A DNA stretch of 64,000 nt, taken from positions 3,472,001 to 3,536,000 of the forward strand of contig NZ_CP036291.1 of the NCBI RefSeq assembly GCF_007750855.1, in the 5' to 3' direction. The position numbers and the translations under genes are program-made. Positions 45,929 to 54,204 of the stretch are shown piece by piece (positions within the stretch are counted from its first letter, which is position 1; each line of letters opens with the position of its first letter). A model generated the notes under the pieces. The model worked only from the letters and a program-made list of their open reading frames with translations, searched no databases and was not told where the DNA came from. Source of the DNA: Pirellulimonas nuda (GTDB lineage Bacteria; Planctomycetota; Planctomycetia; Pirellulales; Lacipirellulaceae).

Positions 45929-46552
45929 CTAAGCAGTCGCCGAACAAGTCGAGCGGCCTTTGCGGTACACGGCACCCGCGACCCCGACGAACATCAGCGA
46001 CCAAAACGCGAGCGTCGACGCTTCGGGAACAGGAGCAGAGTCGCCCGTCCAGAAAGAGACGTGAGAAATGTCCGTTTTCGTCGTGTCGTCGCGGGTGAGA
46101 AGATTTAATCCGTCCTCCAGGACGTATAGGGAGAACCCCTTTCCTGCCTTGACGCTGTAGTAGGTGACCGACTCAGGACCGGTGTACTTGAAGTACGCCG
46201 TCTCGAGACTTGTCAGGGCCGCCTCCGTGGTGACCGCCATAGTTCCGGCCATGTCCGAGAAGAACATAAAACCGTTGGCCATATTGAACACAAACGCTGA
46301 GTCTACGTCCGTTTTCTTGAACAGCGTATCGGGCTTGATCAGATCAGGGTCTTTGGCAGCGTTGTAAGCGTCGATTACGGCTTCGATGTCCGACAACTTG
46401 TCTTGAGAGTTATCGTCATCGGTGCCCACGAGGGGCAGGGTGCCCACCAGGATCGACGCCTCCGACTGCATGCCGGTCAAAGCGACCAGCGCAAGTGTCA
46501 TCAATAGCAGCCCGCTACGGCGCCTGAGTCTTTCTGCGAGTGAGTGTGACAT
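45929..46552 (-). CDS. PEP-CTERM-like protein with VPEA variant (207 aa)
   Basis: The start MSHSLAERLRRRSGLLLMTL (46552) follows the strong site GGGAGGATTCGAAA, so the upstream Met is rejected. A signal peptide ends near SEA. The mature domain has DDDNSQDKLSDIEAVIDAYN and the segment ESVTYYSVKAGKGFSLYVLE, seen in several exported planctomycete proteins. The end is APVPEASTLAFWSLMFVGVA then a basic KGRS tail, a VPEA-type sorting signal. A terminator is not obvious. Confidence 0.8.
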   Translation of the reverse strand: MSHSLAERLRRRSGLLLMTLALVALTGMQSEASILVGTLPLVGTDDDNSQDKLSDIEAVIDAYNAAKDPDLIKPDTLFKKTDVDSAFVFNMANGFMFFSDMAGTMAVTTEAALTSLETAYFKYTGPESVTYYSVKAGKGFSLYVLEDGLNLLTRDDTTKTDISHVSFWTGDSAPVPEASTLAFWSLMFVGVAGAVYRKGRSTCSATA

Positions 46553-46962
46553 TTTCGAATCCTCCCATCCAGGAACGCGCGGCAGCCCAAGATCGATCAC
46601 GACAACGTGATAGACATTTTCGGCGGCCTACCGCAAACTACAAGCAACGACGGTTATCCGAAGCAAGCGGTTGGGGGCATTTTTCTTGAAGTTTGTCGAG
46701 CCCAGGAACCTGGCCCCGCCAAACGCCGATGTTTCCCGTTTGTTCTCGGTCACGGGTTCTTCTCAACGGGGGATTGCGGGTGGCCCCCGACGCGGCTTTC
46801 CCGGCCGCCTCGGTCCGATTCGATGGACGTAGGCCTCGCCCGTGCCCGGCGGTACCGGCGGCGAGTCTTCGCAAGGAGGTGCGCGTCGCGCTTTGCGGCG
46901 AGCTCGCAAGACCGCGCGACACGCCCGTCCCTCCCGATCTGGCCCACCCCCGAGGCTTTGGC
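46553..46962. other. Intergenic
   Basis: No supported gene. Confidence 0.4.
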
Positions 46963-47457
46963 TTACCAACTCGCAGTGCCGGGACCCCCCTTGAACGGGC
47001 CGACGACCGTGCTGGTGATCCAGCCGCCGTAGAAGCCACCGGCCTGGGGCATGACGCGTTCTCCGTCGACGTAGCAGGCGTCCATCATCCCGGCGTAGAA
47101 GGCGACCCGCCCTGCGATTGCCCCGAACCGCGTCGCAGGCGCCGGGTAGCCCCACGCGGCCCTGGGCGCTACTTGGTCGCGCACGCACACGTCAAAGTAA
47201 ACCGCCCTACCCTTCCACTCGCAGAAGCTTTGGTCGGCGTTCGGAACGAGCAGCCCTCGGACCAGCTCCTCCATCGGCAAGTAGTAGCTGGGGGGGTGGC
47301 TGGTCTCCAGCACGCGCACGGCGTCCATCGTCTCCAGGATCACCTCGCCGGCAAACTCGACGCGAACCGCCTGCCTCACCCGCTCTAACCGGGGGGGCCG
47401 CGGATAGTCCCAAACCGACTCTTGGCCGGGGCCTGGCTCGATGCGTTCGGTCTTCAT
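46963..47457 (-). CDS. DUF427 domain protein (164 aa)
   Basis: The conserved DUF427 pattern is clear: ESVWDYPRPPRLERVRQAVR, VEFAGEVILETMDAVRVLET, SHPPSYYLPMEEL, SFCEWKGRAVYFDV and AAWGYPAPATRF. The fold is a small beta barrel, and the SHPPxYY and CEWKG motifs are the family's hallmark. Biochemical role is not established. The protein is cytoplasmic. The C-terminal extension (AFYAGMMDACYVDGERVMPQ) also belongs to the family. It stands alone. Confidence 0.88.
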   Translation of the reverse strand: MKTERIEPGPGQESVWDYPRPPRLERVRQAVRVEFAGEVILETMDAVRVLETSHPPSYYLPMEELVRGLLVPNADQSFCEWKGRAVYFDVCVRDQVAPRAAWGYPAPATRFGAIAGRVAFYAGMMDACYVDGERVMPQAGGFYGGWITSTVVGPFKGGPGTASW

Positions 47458-48152
47458 GGCGTCGGAACCCGAGCGAGACGCGTCGGTAGAACGGTGCGCT
47501 GGTGTGGGCCAGCCGGTCCGCCAACGCTACCTCCGGCGTCCGGCAATTCATCATACTGCCCGGATGGCGTCACTAATTCGTCAGTCTAGATAGTAACCCT
47601 CGCTAGACAACTCATTCCAGCCGCAGCGGCTTGCGGCTGGCCCGGCGGTGGCGGCGAGGACGAGGTCCCCACCTCCCTGGTGACCCCCGCGAGACCGCGG
47701 TCAGCACAGCCCGAGGTCGGCCCGCTGCCGTCGACAGAACTGCTCGAGCCGGCAAGAACGGCCAAGTTTCCCGCTCCGGCGGCTCTCTTCTTGCAAACTG
47801 CTTGAACCTTCAGGTAGCCGCAATTATCCTCAAGGCACGGCTTGGGCTGTGGAGAGGCGGCCGGTCGGCGAACAACGCGCCGCCGTGCGTCCCGATCCTT
47901 TAGCTCAGGCGATGCCGCGGTCTCGCGACTATCGCCGTGCCGCCGGCCCGATCTGGGAGGGGGGGCCGGCGGCGAGCGGCGTGGCTCGTTTCCAAGACAA
48001 CTTCCGTTGGTGGCGCCGGACGCTCGAACAAGCAGCGTTCGTCGACACCCACGCCAACCCGTCGTCGAGCTGGCCTAGTGCGTCTGGCTGGGCGGCCGGC
48101 CCCCCCCAAACCGCCCCGCGTCCTGCCTCCGAGCGACGAACCCAAGAATTCC
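47458..48152. other. Intergenic
   Basis: About 700 bp without a supported gene. It ends in the leader of the PEP-CTERM gene at 48153. Confidence 0.4.
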
Positions 48153-49058
48153 ATGACGCAGCATCACCGACCGAGCGCCGCACCGACTCCGCCGGGTCGC
48201 CCCCAAACCACCCCCAACGCCCCCCGGCTCGCCTCCAAACGGGCGGTCTACTCGATCGCCGCCGGCGCCGCGGTCGGCGTCGTGCCGCCGCCGGCGGACG
48301 GGGCGGTCGTCTACTCGGGCGTGCAGGACCTCAGCATCGGCCAGGGGCTGGCGCAAGACCTCGACATCAACAGCGACGCCGTAACGGACATCTTGCTGAA
48401 GAACTACGTCTTCTTCGGCGGCAACTACCAGGGGGCGAGCGTCAACGGCTACCCGGGCAAGCTCGTCGGGTTTGAGGGCGCGCTCGCCTATGCATCGGCG
48501 CTGGCCAGCGGCAGCCTGGTCGACGCCACGACGGTCGGCCCCGCGTTCTTTGGGTCGATGGCCTACGGCGCCGCCAACCCAAGCGCCGAGTTCAATGACG
48601 TCAGCGGCGTCTTCCTCGGACTCAGCTTCCCGATCGGGGGCAACGAGCCAGAGTTTCTGCACTACGGCTGGGTCCGGGTCTCGGTCAATAACGCCAATGG
48701 CACGTTCGTTATCAACGATTGGGCCTACCAAGACGCCGCTAACACGGGGATCCTCACCGGCGAAACCGGTCCGCTCGGCGTCCCGGGCGACTTCAACGAG
48801 GACGGCGCCGTCGACGCGGCCGACTACACGGTCTGGCGCGACAATCTGGGGGTCGAGACCAGCCTGCCGAACGGCGTCGACACCGGCGGCCCCGTGGGCC
48901 AGGCGGACTACGACTTGTGGGTTGCCGGCTTCGGCGGGCCTGCCCCGGCCGCGGCCTCGGCCGGCGCCGCGGTCCCCGAACCCTCGACGCTTGGCCTGCT
49001 CGCGGCGGGATGCCTCGGAGTAGCCGCGCTCCGACGCAGGCAGAAGCGCGAGGACTGA
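48153..49058 (+). CDS. PEP-CTERM protein with dockerin, paralogue 1 (301 aa)
   Basis: The start MTQHHRPSAAPTPPGRPQTT (48153) is used; upstream frame is not coding-like. A short export signal RAVYSIAAGAAVGVVPPPAD precedes the mature start at GAVVYSG. Next is a 160-residue domain shared with the 52547 and 53329 genes (VQDLSIGQGLAQDLDIN, ILLKNYVFFGGNYQGASVNG, FLGLSFPIGG, HYGWVRVSVNN). Then come a dockerin type I pair (FNEDGAVDAADYTVWRDNLG; GPVGQADYDLWVAGFG) and the sorting signal VPEPSTLGLLAAGCLGVAAL with a basic tail. Probably surface exported; the domain's function is unknown. Confidence 0.85.
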   Translation: MTQHHRPSAAPTPPGRPQTTPNAPRLASKRAVYSIAAGAAVGVVPPPADGAVVYSGVQDLSIGQGLAQDLDINSDAVTDILLKNYVFFGGNYQGASVNGYPGKLVGFEGALAYASALASGSLVDATTVGPAFFGSMAYGAANPSAEFNDVSGVFLGLSFPIGGNEPEFLHYGWVRVSVNNANGTFVINDWAYQDAANTGILTGETGPLGVPGDFNEDGAVDAADYTVWRDNLGVETSLPNGVDTGGPVGQADYDLWVAGFGGPAPAAASAGAAVPEPSTLGLLAAGCLGVAALRRRQKRED

Positions 49059-49756
49059 TCCCCCGCGGGCGTCGCCTCGCCGATCGCGTCCTATTCCCGC
49101 CGCCTAGCGGCTGAGACGTTTCGGTCGGGCCGCCTCGGCCGGGCGGGAGCGGAAGGCGCCGCGGCGCACCGGCGTCGAGCGGGAAGAGCATCGCCCGCCT
49201 CGCTTGCGGCGTCCACAGCGGCGCCCATCTCAACCACGAGAGTCTTCGGCGCGGGCCGCTGCCGGCTAGGCGTGGCCCACCGCCGCGCCCATCGGCTCCG
49301 GCTCCGGCACCGGCGGCTCCCACACACGAGTCGGCAGCGGATTGGGATCTCACCCTAACGAGGGCGTCGCACCTCGCTCACGCGGTCAGCTTGCCCTCCC
49401 AGGGGGCGTCCCACTGGTCGGTCGACCGCGCGCCCACGTGGGGTCTTAGAGCAGCAGATGCCCGGCCGGGCTTCTTGTCCCGGATGAAACCCGGCCGGCG
49501 AGCGATCTTGCGGGTGCTCGTGTGGTTGAGGGCGCCACGCTTTCTGCATCTCTCAACGGCGCCACGAGCTGGAATTCCTGCGCCGCGCAGACGACCACTG
49601 CAGGCCCCCGCAAAGCCCGGAGCACGCCCGGAAACTCCGGTTCATCGGGGGTGAGGGGCAAGACGCCCGACACTGCATTTCCGAGCTCTCACGAGCGTGA
49701 CCGGCCATGCAGTGATCGGGTGCAGACAGCTACGATGCATACCCATGGCGCGAAAA
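49059..49756. other. Intergenic
   Basis: No supported gene. It holds the region downstream of the dockerin paralogue. Confidence 0.4.
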
Positions 49757-49793
49757 AATCCGTGGGCCGCTCCAGAGAGCGACCCACGGATGG
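49757..49793 (-). terminator. Rho-independent terminator
   Basis: On the minus strand ATCCGTGGGTCGCTC pairs with GAGCGGCCCACGGAT around a short loop (one bulge) and is followed by TTTTTT. It lies about 50 bp after the stop of the 49842-50459 gene. Confidence 0.82.
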
Positions 49794-49841
49794 CGTTATT
49801 CTGCTGGCGTCGGCGGAGCCCAGGCCCGCCAGGCGCCGGGC

Positions 49842-50459
49842 CTAGACGCGGGCGTTGCGACGAAGCCGCACGAAGCCAAAGAAGCCACCGGCCAAGACCG
49901 ACCAAGCGATCAAGCTCCCTGCTTCTGGCACGTACTCGACCTTGAGGTTGTCAATGCCAACCGGGTTGGTGTCGTTGTCGGTAAAGATCAGCTTCGTCGT
50001 GTAGAACGGCAAGACCAGCGGTCCGCCGATGACGTCCGTGAACCAAGCCGGGTTCAATCCACCCGCGTTGCTGGAGAACACGACGATATTGGGGCCCGGA
50101 CCCGGAATGCGGATGGTGAAGTCGGTGCCGCCAGAATCCTGAAACAAGGCGTCAAGACTCAGAATCGAAGAAATCGGCTTATTGAAAACGATCTCAACCG
50201 CGCGGTCCTGGGGGTCGGCCCCCCCGTCATCGCTGTAAAGATACTGGTCACCGGCGCCGGCCGGGCCGCCGCCGGCCACGATCGATCCGGTTTGTGAACC
50301 CACCTTTGCGACCAACGACCCAACCGTTGCGAGCTCGTCACCAGACACCTTGGCGCCCGGAACCGCGCTCTCAAAATCAACAGTCGCGATCGAGGCGAAC
50401 GTGGGGACGCACGTGGCGAAGACCACTAAACCAGCGGCGCAAATCGTTGCTAAACGCAT
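49842..50459 (-). CDS. PEP-CTERM-like protein with VPEA variant (205 aa)
   Basis: It starts MRLATICAAGLVVFATCVPT after GAAAGGGG and opens a signal peptide ending TFA. The mature domain includes ATVDFESAVPGAKVSGDELA, DRAVEIVFNKPISSILSLDA and LIFTDNDTNPVGIDNLKVEY, a beta-sandwich style seen in carbohydrate-associated PEP-CTERM proteins. The end VPEAGSLIAWSVLAGGFFGF with VRLRRNARV is the sorting signal with Ala after PE. A terminator follows at 49757-49793. Confidence 0.83.
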   Translation of the reverse strand: MRLATICAAGLVVFATCVPTFASIATVDFESAVPGAKVSGDELATVGSLVAKVGSQTGSIVAGGGPAGAGDQYLYSDDGGADPQDRAVEIVFNKPISSILSLDALFQDSGGTDFTIRIPGPGPNIVVFSSNAGGLNPAWFTDVIGGPLVLPFYTTKLIFTDNDTNPVGIDNLKVEYVPEAGSLIAWSVLAGGFFGFVRLRRNARV

Positions 50460-50933
50460 CCAAAACCCCTTTCGAGTATCCGAGTTCTACAATGAAGATT
50501 GACGTGATCGTGACATCGTCGCTCCATCGCGATTCGGTCTCCGATCCGTAAGCCCCCGCATTGTACTTGGCACGCGGGGGAGTGCAACGCGAGATCTGGT
50601 GTTTTCCAGTGCGCGTTGGCGCACGCCATCGCCGACCCAGACGGCTCCACGCAATGCCCACCGCCGCGAGGCCCCGCTCTCCTCCCGCCTGGGCGCGGGC
50701 TTCGGAGCAAGTCGCGGTCCGTCTCGGCCGAAGCCCAGGACCGGCAGGGCCCCACACCGACCCGCTGACCGGCCGCTGGGCCGGGGCGGACGCCGCGACG
50801 GCCAAGTCGCACTGGACCCGCTCCGGTGGCGGGCGAGATCGCACCCCCGGATGAGGGTCGCAAGGGAGTGGGATAGTACACTAGGTTGGTGGGAACTCTT
50901 GCACGTCAACCAGCGCCAGGGCCGTTTGGCCGT
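50460..50933. other. Intergenic between divergent genes
   Basis: No gene. A GC hairpin with CCCCCGC and GCGGGGG arms lies around 50551-50580 and could be a structured leader or terminator; this is not tested. Confidence 0.4.
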
Positions 50934-52406
50934 ATGCACCAGCCGCTTCGCTTCGCGTTCTTGTTGTCAGCGCTGCTTGGCGCCGTCCCCGACGCCGCTG
51001 GCTTCTTTGCCAACGGCAGCTGGCCGGCCACGGCGGTCGATGGTCCGACCCCCGCTAGCGGCGTTCCGATCACGCTCACCTGGAGCATCGTGGCCGATGG
51101 CGTGCCCATACCCAGCCTGGGGCCGAGCCCCGGCCGCGCCAACAACCTCGCCGCCGTGTTCGACGGCCTGATCGGAGGCAGCGGCGTGCCGGATGTTGTC
51201 GACAAGCCCTGGTTCGCCTTGATCGAAGACTCGTTCGATCGCTGGGCCGAGCTAAGCGGCGTCACGCTGCTCTACGAGCCCAACGACGACGGCCAGCCGC
51301 TTGGCGCCGCCCCCGGCGTGCCGGGGGTGCGGGGCGACATCCGCCTGGCGGGCGCCTCGATCGACGGCGTCGGGACCGCCCTCGGGCAGTCCGGCTACTT
51401 GCCCGATGGCGACATCACGCTGGATACCAGCGAGGCGGCGTACTTCGGCGACCCGACGGACGACTACCTCCGTTTCCGCCACACCCTGATGCACGAGATC
51501 GGGCACAGCCTGGGGCTGGGCCACACCGAGTCGTTCAACGCCTTGGTGCTGATGAGCCCCACCGCCAGCACGGCGTTCGACGGCCCACAGTTCGACGACC
51601 TCCGCGGCGCCCACCAGCTCTACGGCGACGCCTACGAGAAGCAGGCCGCGGCCGGCAACAACGCCCCGGGCTCGGCGACGCCGCTGGGCGCATTGGCCAT
51701 CGGCGGGTCGCTGCAGATCGGTGGGGACGTGCCCGCCAGTTCTGCCCCAATCGGCCCCCAGCAAACCGACTTCGTCAGCATCACCAACCAATCGGACGAG
51801 GACTACTTCGCGTTCACGATTGCCGAGCCCGCCTCGGTCGACCTGACCCTGACGCCGGTCGGCCGCACCTACAGCGAACGCTCGAACCCCAGCGACCTCT
51901 ATACCACAGTCAACTCGGCTCGGCAGAGCGACCTGAGCCTGCAACTCTATCGTGCGGCGGGGGGGACCCCCGTCTTGCTGGCGACCGCCGCGGCCGCGGG
52001 GCTTGGCGTAGCGGAATCGCTGCTCGGGGTCGAGTTGTCGCTGCCCGGCGAGTACCTGGTGCGTGTGGCGGGCGGCGCCGACAGCGTGCAGTTCTATTCT
52101 CTTGCGATCGCCGCCGAGGCGGTGGTCATCGATCCGCCCACGCTCGTGGGCGACTTCAACCAAGACGGCTTGGTCGACGCCGCAGACTACTCGGTGTGGC
52201 GCGACCTGTTGGGGACGAGCACGCCGCTCGCCAACGCCCCAGACTCCCCCGGCATCGTCGACCAGGCGGACTACCAGAGCTGGCGTACGGCGTTCGGCGG
52301 ACGGCTTGAGGCGGCCGGCGTGACGCCGGTTCCCGAGCCGGCGTCGGTGACGTTTTGCATCGTTGTTGCAGCGCTAACTTATGTGCGGCGAACCGCTTGG
52401 CTTTAG
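50934..52406 (+). CDS. Matrixin-type metalloprotease with dockerin and PEP-CTERM (490 aa)
   Basis: The start MHQPLRFAFLLSALLGAVPD (50934) opens a signal peptide. Peptidase M10 features: the zinc motif HEIGHSLGLGH with His187, Glu188, His191 and His197, and a Met-turn at Met207 in VLMSPTAS. The segment AAVFDGLIGGSG and the FDRWAELSGVTLLYEPNDDG region match planctomycete matrixins. A PPC-like domain (DYFAFTIAEPASVDLTLTPV), a dockerin pair (FNQDGLVDAADYSVWRDLLG; GIVDQADYQSWRTAFGG) and VPEPASVTFCIVVAALTYVR follow. It should be an exported, surface-sorted protease. The propeptide cysteine switch is not seen. Confidence 0.87.
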   Translation: MHQPLRFAFLLSALLGAVPDAAGFFANGSWPATAVDGPTPASGVPITLTWSIVADGVPIPSLGPSPGRANNLAAVFDGLIGGSGVPDVVDKPWFALIEDSFDRWAELSGVTLLYEPNDDGQPLGAAPGVPGVRGDIRLAGASIDGVGTALGQSGYLPDGDITLDTSEAAYFGDPTDDYLRFRHTLMHEIGHSLGLGHTESFNALVLMSPTASTAFDGPQFDDLRGAHQLYGDAYEKQAAAGNNAPGSATPLGALAIGGSLQIGGDVPASSAPIGPQQTDFVSITNQSDEDYFAFTIAEPASVDLTLTPVGRTYSERSNPSDLYTTVNSARQSDLSLQLYRAAGGTPVLLATAAAAGLGVAESLLGVELSLPGEYLVRVAGGADSVQFYSLAIAAEAVVIDPPTLVGDFNQDGLVDAADYSVWRDLLGTSTPLANAPDSPGIVDQADYQSWRTAFGGRLEAAGVTPVPEPASVTFCIVVAALTYVRRTAWL

Positions 52407-52546
52407 GGCAGCAGATGTCTTGTAGGACCGGCAATGGCCAACTACGATCGACTTCGTTCGCGGCGTTCAAGTCTCAGGCGGAGTTCTGACGCGCCAACCC
52501 TTGCTTTACGATCCCCCCCCTGTTTGGTACCTGAGGAATTCCGCCA

Positions 52547-53215
52547 ATGAGCCCGCACCAAGATCGTGACGCCGCGGCGTCACACAAGACTTCTAGCCGC
52601 CGCGTTGCTTACACGCTCGCCGCCGGCGCCGCCGCGGGTGGTCTCGCCGCCGACTCGGATGGGGCGGTTGTCTACTCGGGTCCACAAGACCTTCCGGTCG
52701 CCCAGTTCGGCGCCCTGGACCTGAACCTCGATGGCGACGCATACACCGATGTTCTCTTGAAGAACTACGTCCTGGGCGCAGGCAATTACCAGGGCGCGAC
52801 CGTGAACGGTTACCCCGGGAAACTGGTGGGCTTTAACAACGGCCTCGCCTACGTCTCTGCGCTCTCCGCGGGCAGCTTGATCGACGGGTCCACGTTGGGT
52901 ACGGGCTTCTTCGGGTCGCTCGCCTACGGGGCCGCCAATCCGAATGCAGAGTTCAATAGCGTTAGCGGCGCCTACATCGGATTGAGTTTCCCGATCGGCG
53001 GCAATGCTCCCCAGTTCGCGCACTACGGCTGGGTCCGCGTGAGCATCGACAACGCCGCCGGGACCTTCGTGATCAACGATTGGGCGTACGACGACGTCCC
53101 CGGGCAGGGGATCCTCGCGGGCCAGGTGCCCGAGCCCGGTTCACTCGGCCTGTTGGCCGCCGGCGCCCTGGGCGTCGCGGCGCTGAAGCGACGCCGCTCG
53201 GCCGCGCAGGCCTGA
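52547..53215 (+). CDS. PEP-CTERM protein without dockerin, paralogue 2 (222 aa)
   Basis: It starts MSPHQDRDAAASHKTSSRRV with the RRxAYxxAAGAAAG export signal. It has the same 160-residue domain as the 48153 and 53329 proteins (DVLLKNYVLGAGNYQGATVN, FLPIGG-type segment YIGLSFPIGGNAPQFAHYGW, GTFVINDWAYDD). It goes straight from this domain to VPEPGSLGLLAAGALGVAAL and a basic tail, with no dockerin between. It is the first gene of a plus-strand run that continues to 57628. Confidence 0.85.
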   Translation: MSPHQDRDAAASHKTSSRRVAYTLAAGAAAGGLAADSDGAVVYSGPQDLPVAQFGALDLNLDGDAYTDVLLKNYVLGAGNYQGATVNGYPGKLVGFNNGLAYVSALSAGSLIDGSTLGTGFFGSLAYGAANPNAEFNSVSGAYIGLSFPIGGNAPQFAHYGWVRVSIDNAAGTFVINDWAYDDVPGQGILAGQVPEPGSLGLLAAGALGVAALKRRRSAAQA

Positions 53216-53328
53216 GCGCTGCGACTGTGCACAGACGCGTTGGCGACCTTTCTTGGCGACGCTCCAAGAGCGGCCGGCGGGCCCGCGTCTGGTTTGTGAA
53301 ACCTGTTCTCGAAAGGAGTCGACCGATC

Positions 53329-54204
53329 GTGCACGCACCCCAGCAATCGAATGCCCTGCCGAACGCCATCCCCTCCGGCGGCGCCGCCAACGCCCGACGC
53401 CTGGCCTACGCGCTGGCCGCCGGCGCGGCCGCGGGGTCGGCCGACGCCGCCGTGGTGTGGTCGGGCGTGCAGGACTTGAGCATCGGCCAGGGGCTGGCCC
53501 AGGACCTCAACCTCGACGGCGACGCGTTTACCGACGTGCTGCTGAAGAACTACGTCTTCTTCGGCGGCAACTACCAGGGCGCCACGGTCAACGGCGCCCC
53601 GGGCCAGCTGGCGGCGTTTCGGGGCGCCCTGATCTACGCCTCGGCGCTGGGGAGCGGCGCCATGATCGACGCATCGGTCGTCGGCCCCACCTTCTTTGGG
53701 TCGCTCGCCTACGGCGCCGCCAACCCGGCCGCCGAGTTCAACGACGTCGAAGGCGCCTTCCTGGGGCTGAGCTTCCCGATCGGCGGCAACGCACAAGCCA
53801 ATATCCACTACGGCTGGCTGCGCGTCTCGGTCAACAACGCCGCCGGCACGTTTGTGGTGAACGACTGGGCGTACGACGACGATCCCGGCGTCGGGATCCT
53901 CACCGGCGACACCGGACCGGCCGGGACGCCGGGCGACTTCAACGAAGACGGCCTTGTCGACGCCGCCGACTACTCGGTGTGGCGCGACAACCTCGGCGCC
54001 CAGGTCGGGCTGCCCAACGGCGTCGACAACGGCGGCCCCGTGGGCCAGGCCGACTACGACCTGTGGGCCGCCGGTTTCGGCGGCCCCGCCGCGGGCGAGG
54101 CAGCGGCCGGCGCCGCGGTCCCCGAGCCCTCGACGCTCGGGCTGCTCGCCGCGGGCGTGCTGGGGGTCGCCGCGTTGCGCCGCAAACGGGGGCGCCCCGG
54201 CTGA
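53329..54204 (+). CDS. PEP-CTERM protein with dockerin, paralogue 3 (291 aa)
   Basis: The GTG start at 53329 is preceded by AAGGAG at 53313 (spacing 10). The export signal reads ARRLAYALAAGAAAGSADAA. The shared domain (VQDLSIGQGLAQDLNLDGDA, VLLKNYVFFGGNYQGATVNG) is followed by a dockerin pair (FNEDGLVDAADYSVWRDNLG; GPVGQADYDLWAAGFGG) and VPEPSTLGLLAAGVLGVAAL. The TGA stop at 54202 overlaps the next ATG at 54204, so translation of the phosphodiesterase-like gene is coupled to this one. Confidence 0.86.
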   Translation: MHAPQQSNALPNAIPSGGAANARRLAYALAAGAAAGSADAAVVWSGVQDLSIGQGLAQDLNLDGDAFTDVLLKNYVFFGGNYQGATVNGAPGQLAAFRGALIYASALGSGAMIDASVVGPTFFGSLAYGAANPAAEFNDVEGAFLGLSFPIGGNAQANIHYGWLRVSVNNAAGTFVVNDWAYDDDPGVGILTGDTGPAGTPGDFNEDGLVDAADYSVWRDNLGAQVGLPNGVDNGGPVGQADYDLWAAGFGGPAAGEAAAGAAVPEPSTLGLLAAGVLGVAALRRKRGRPG

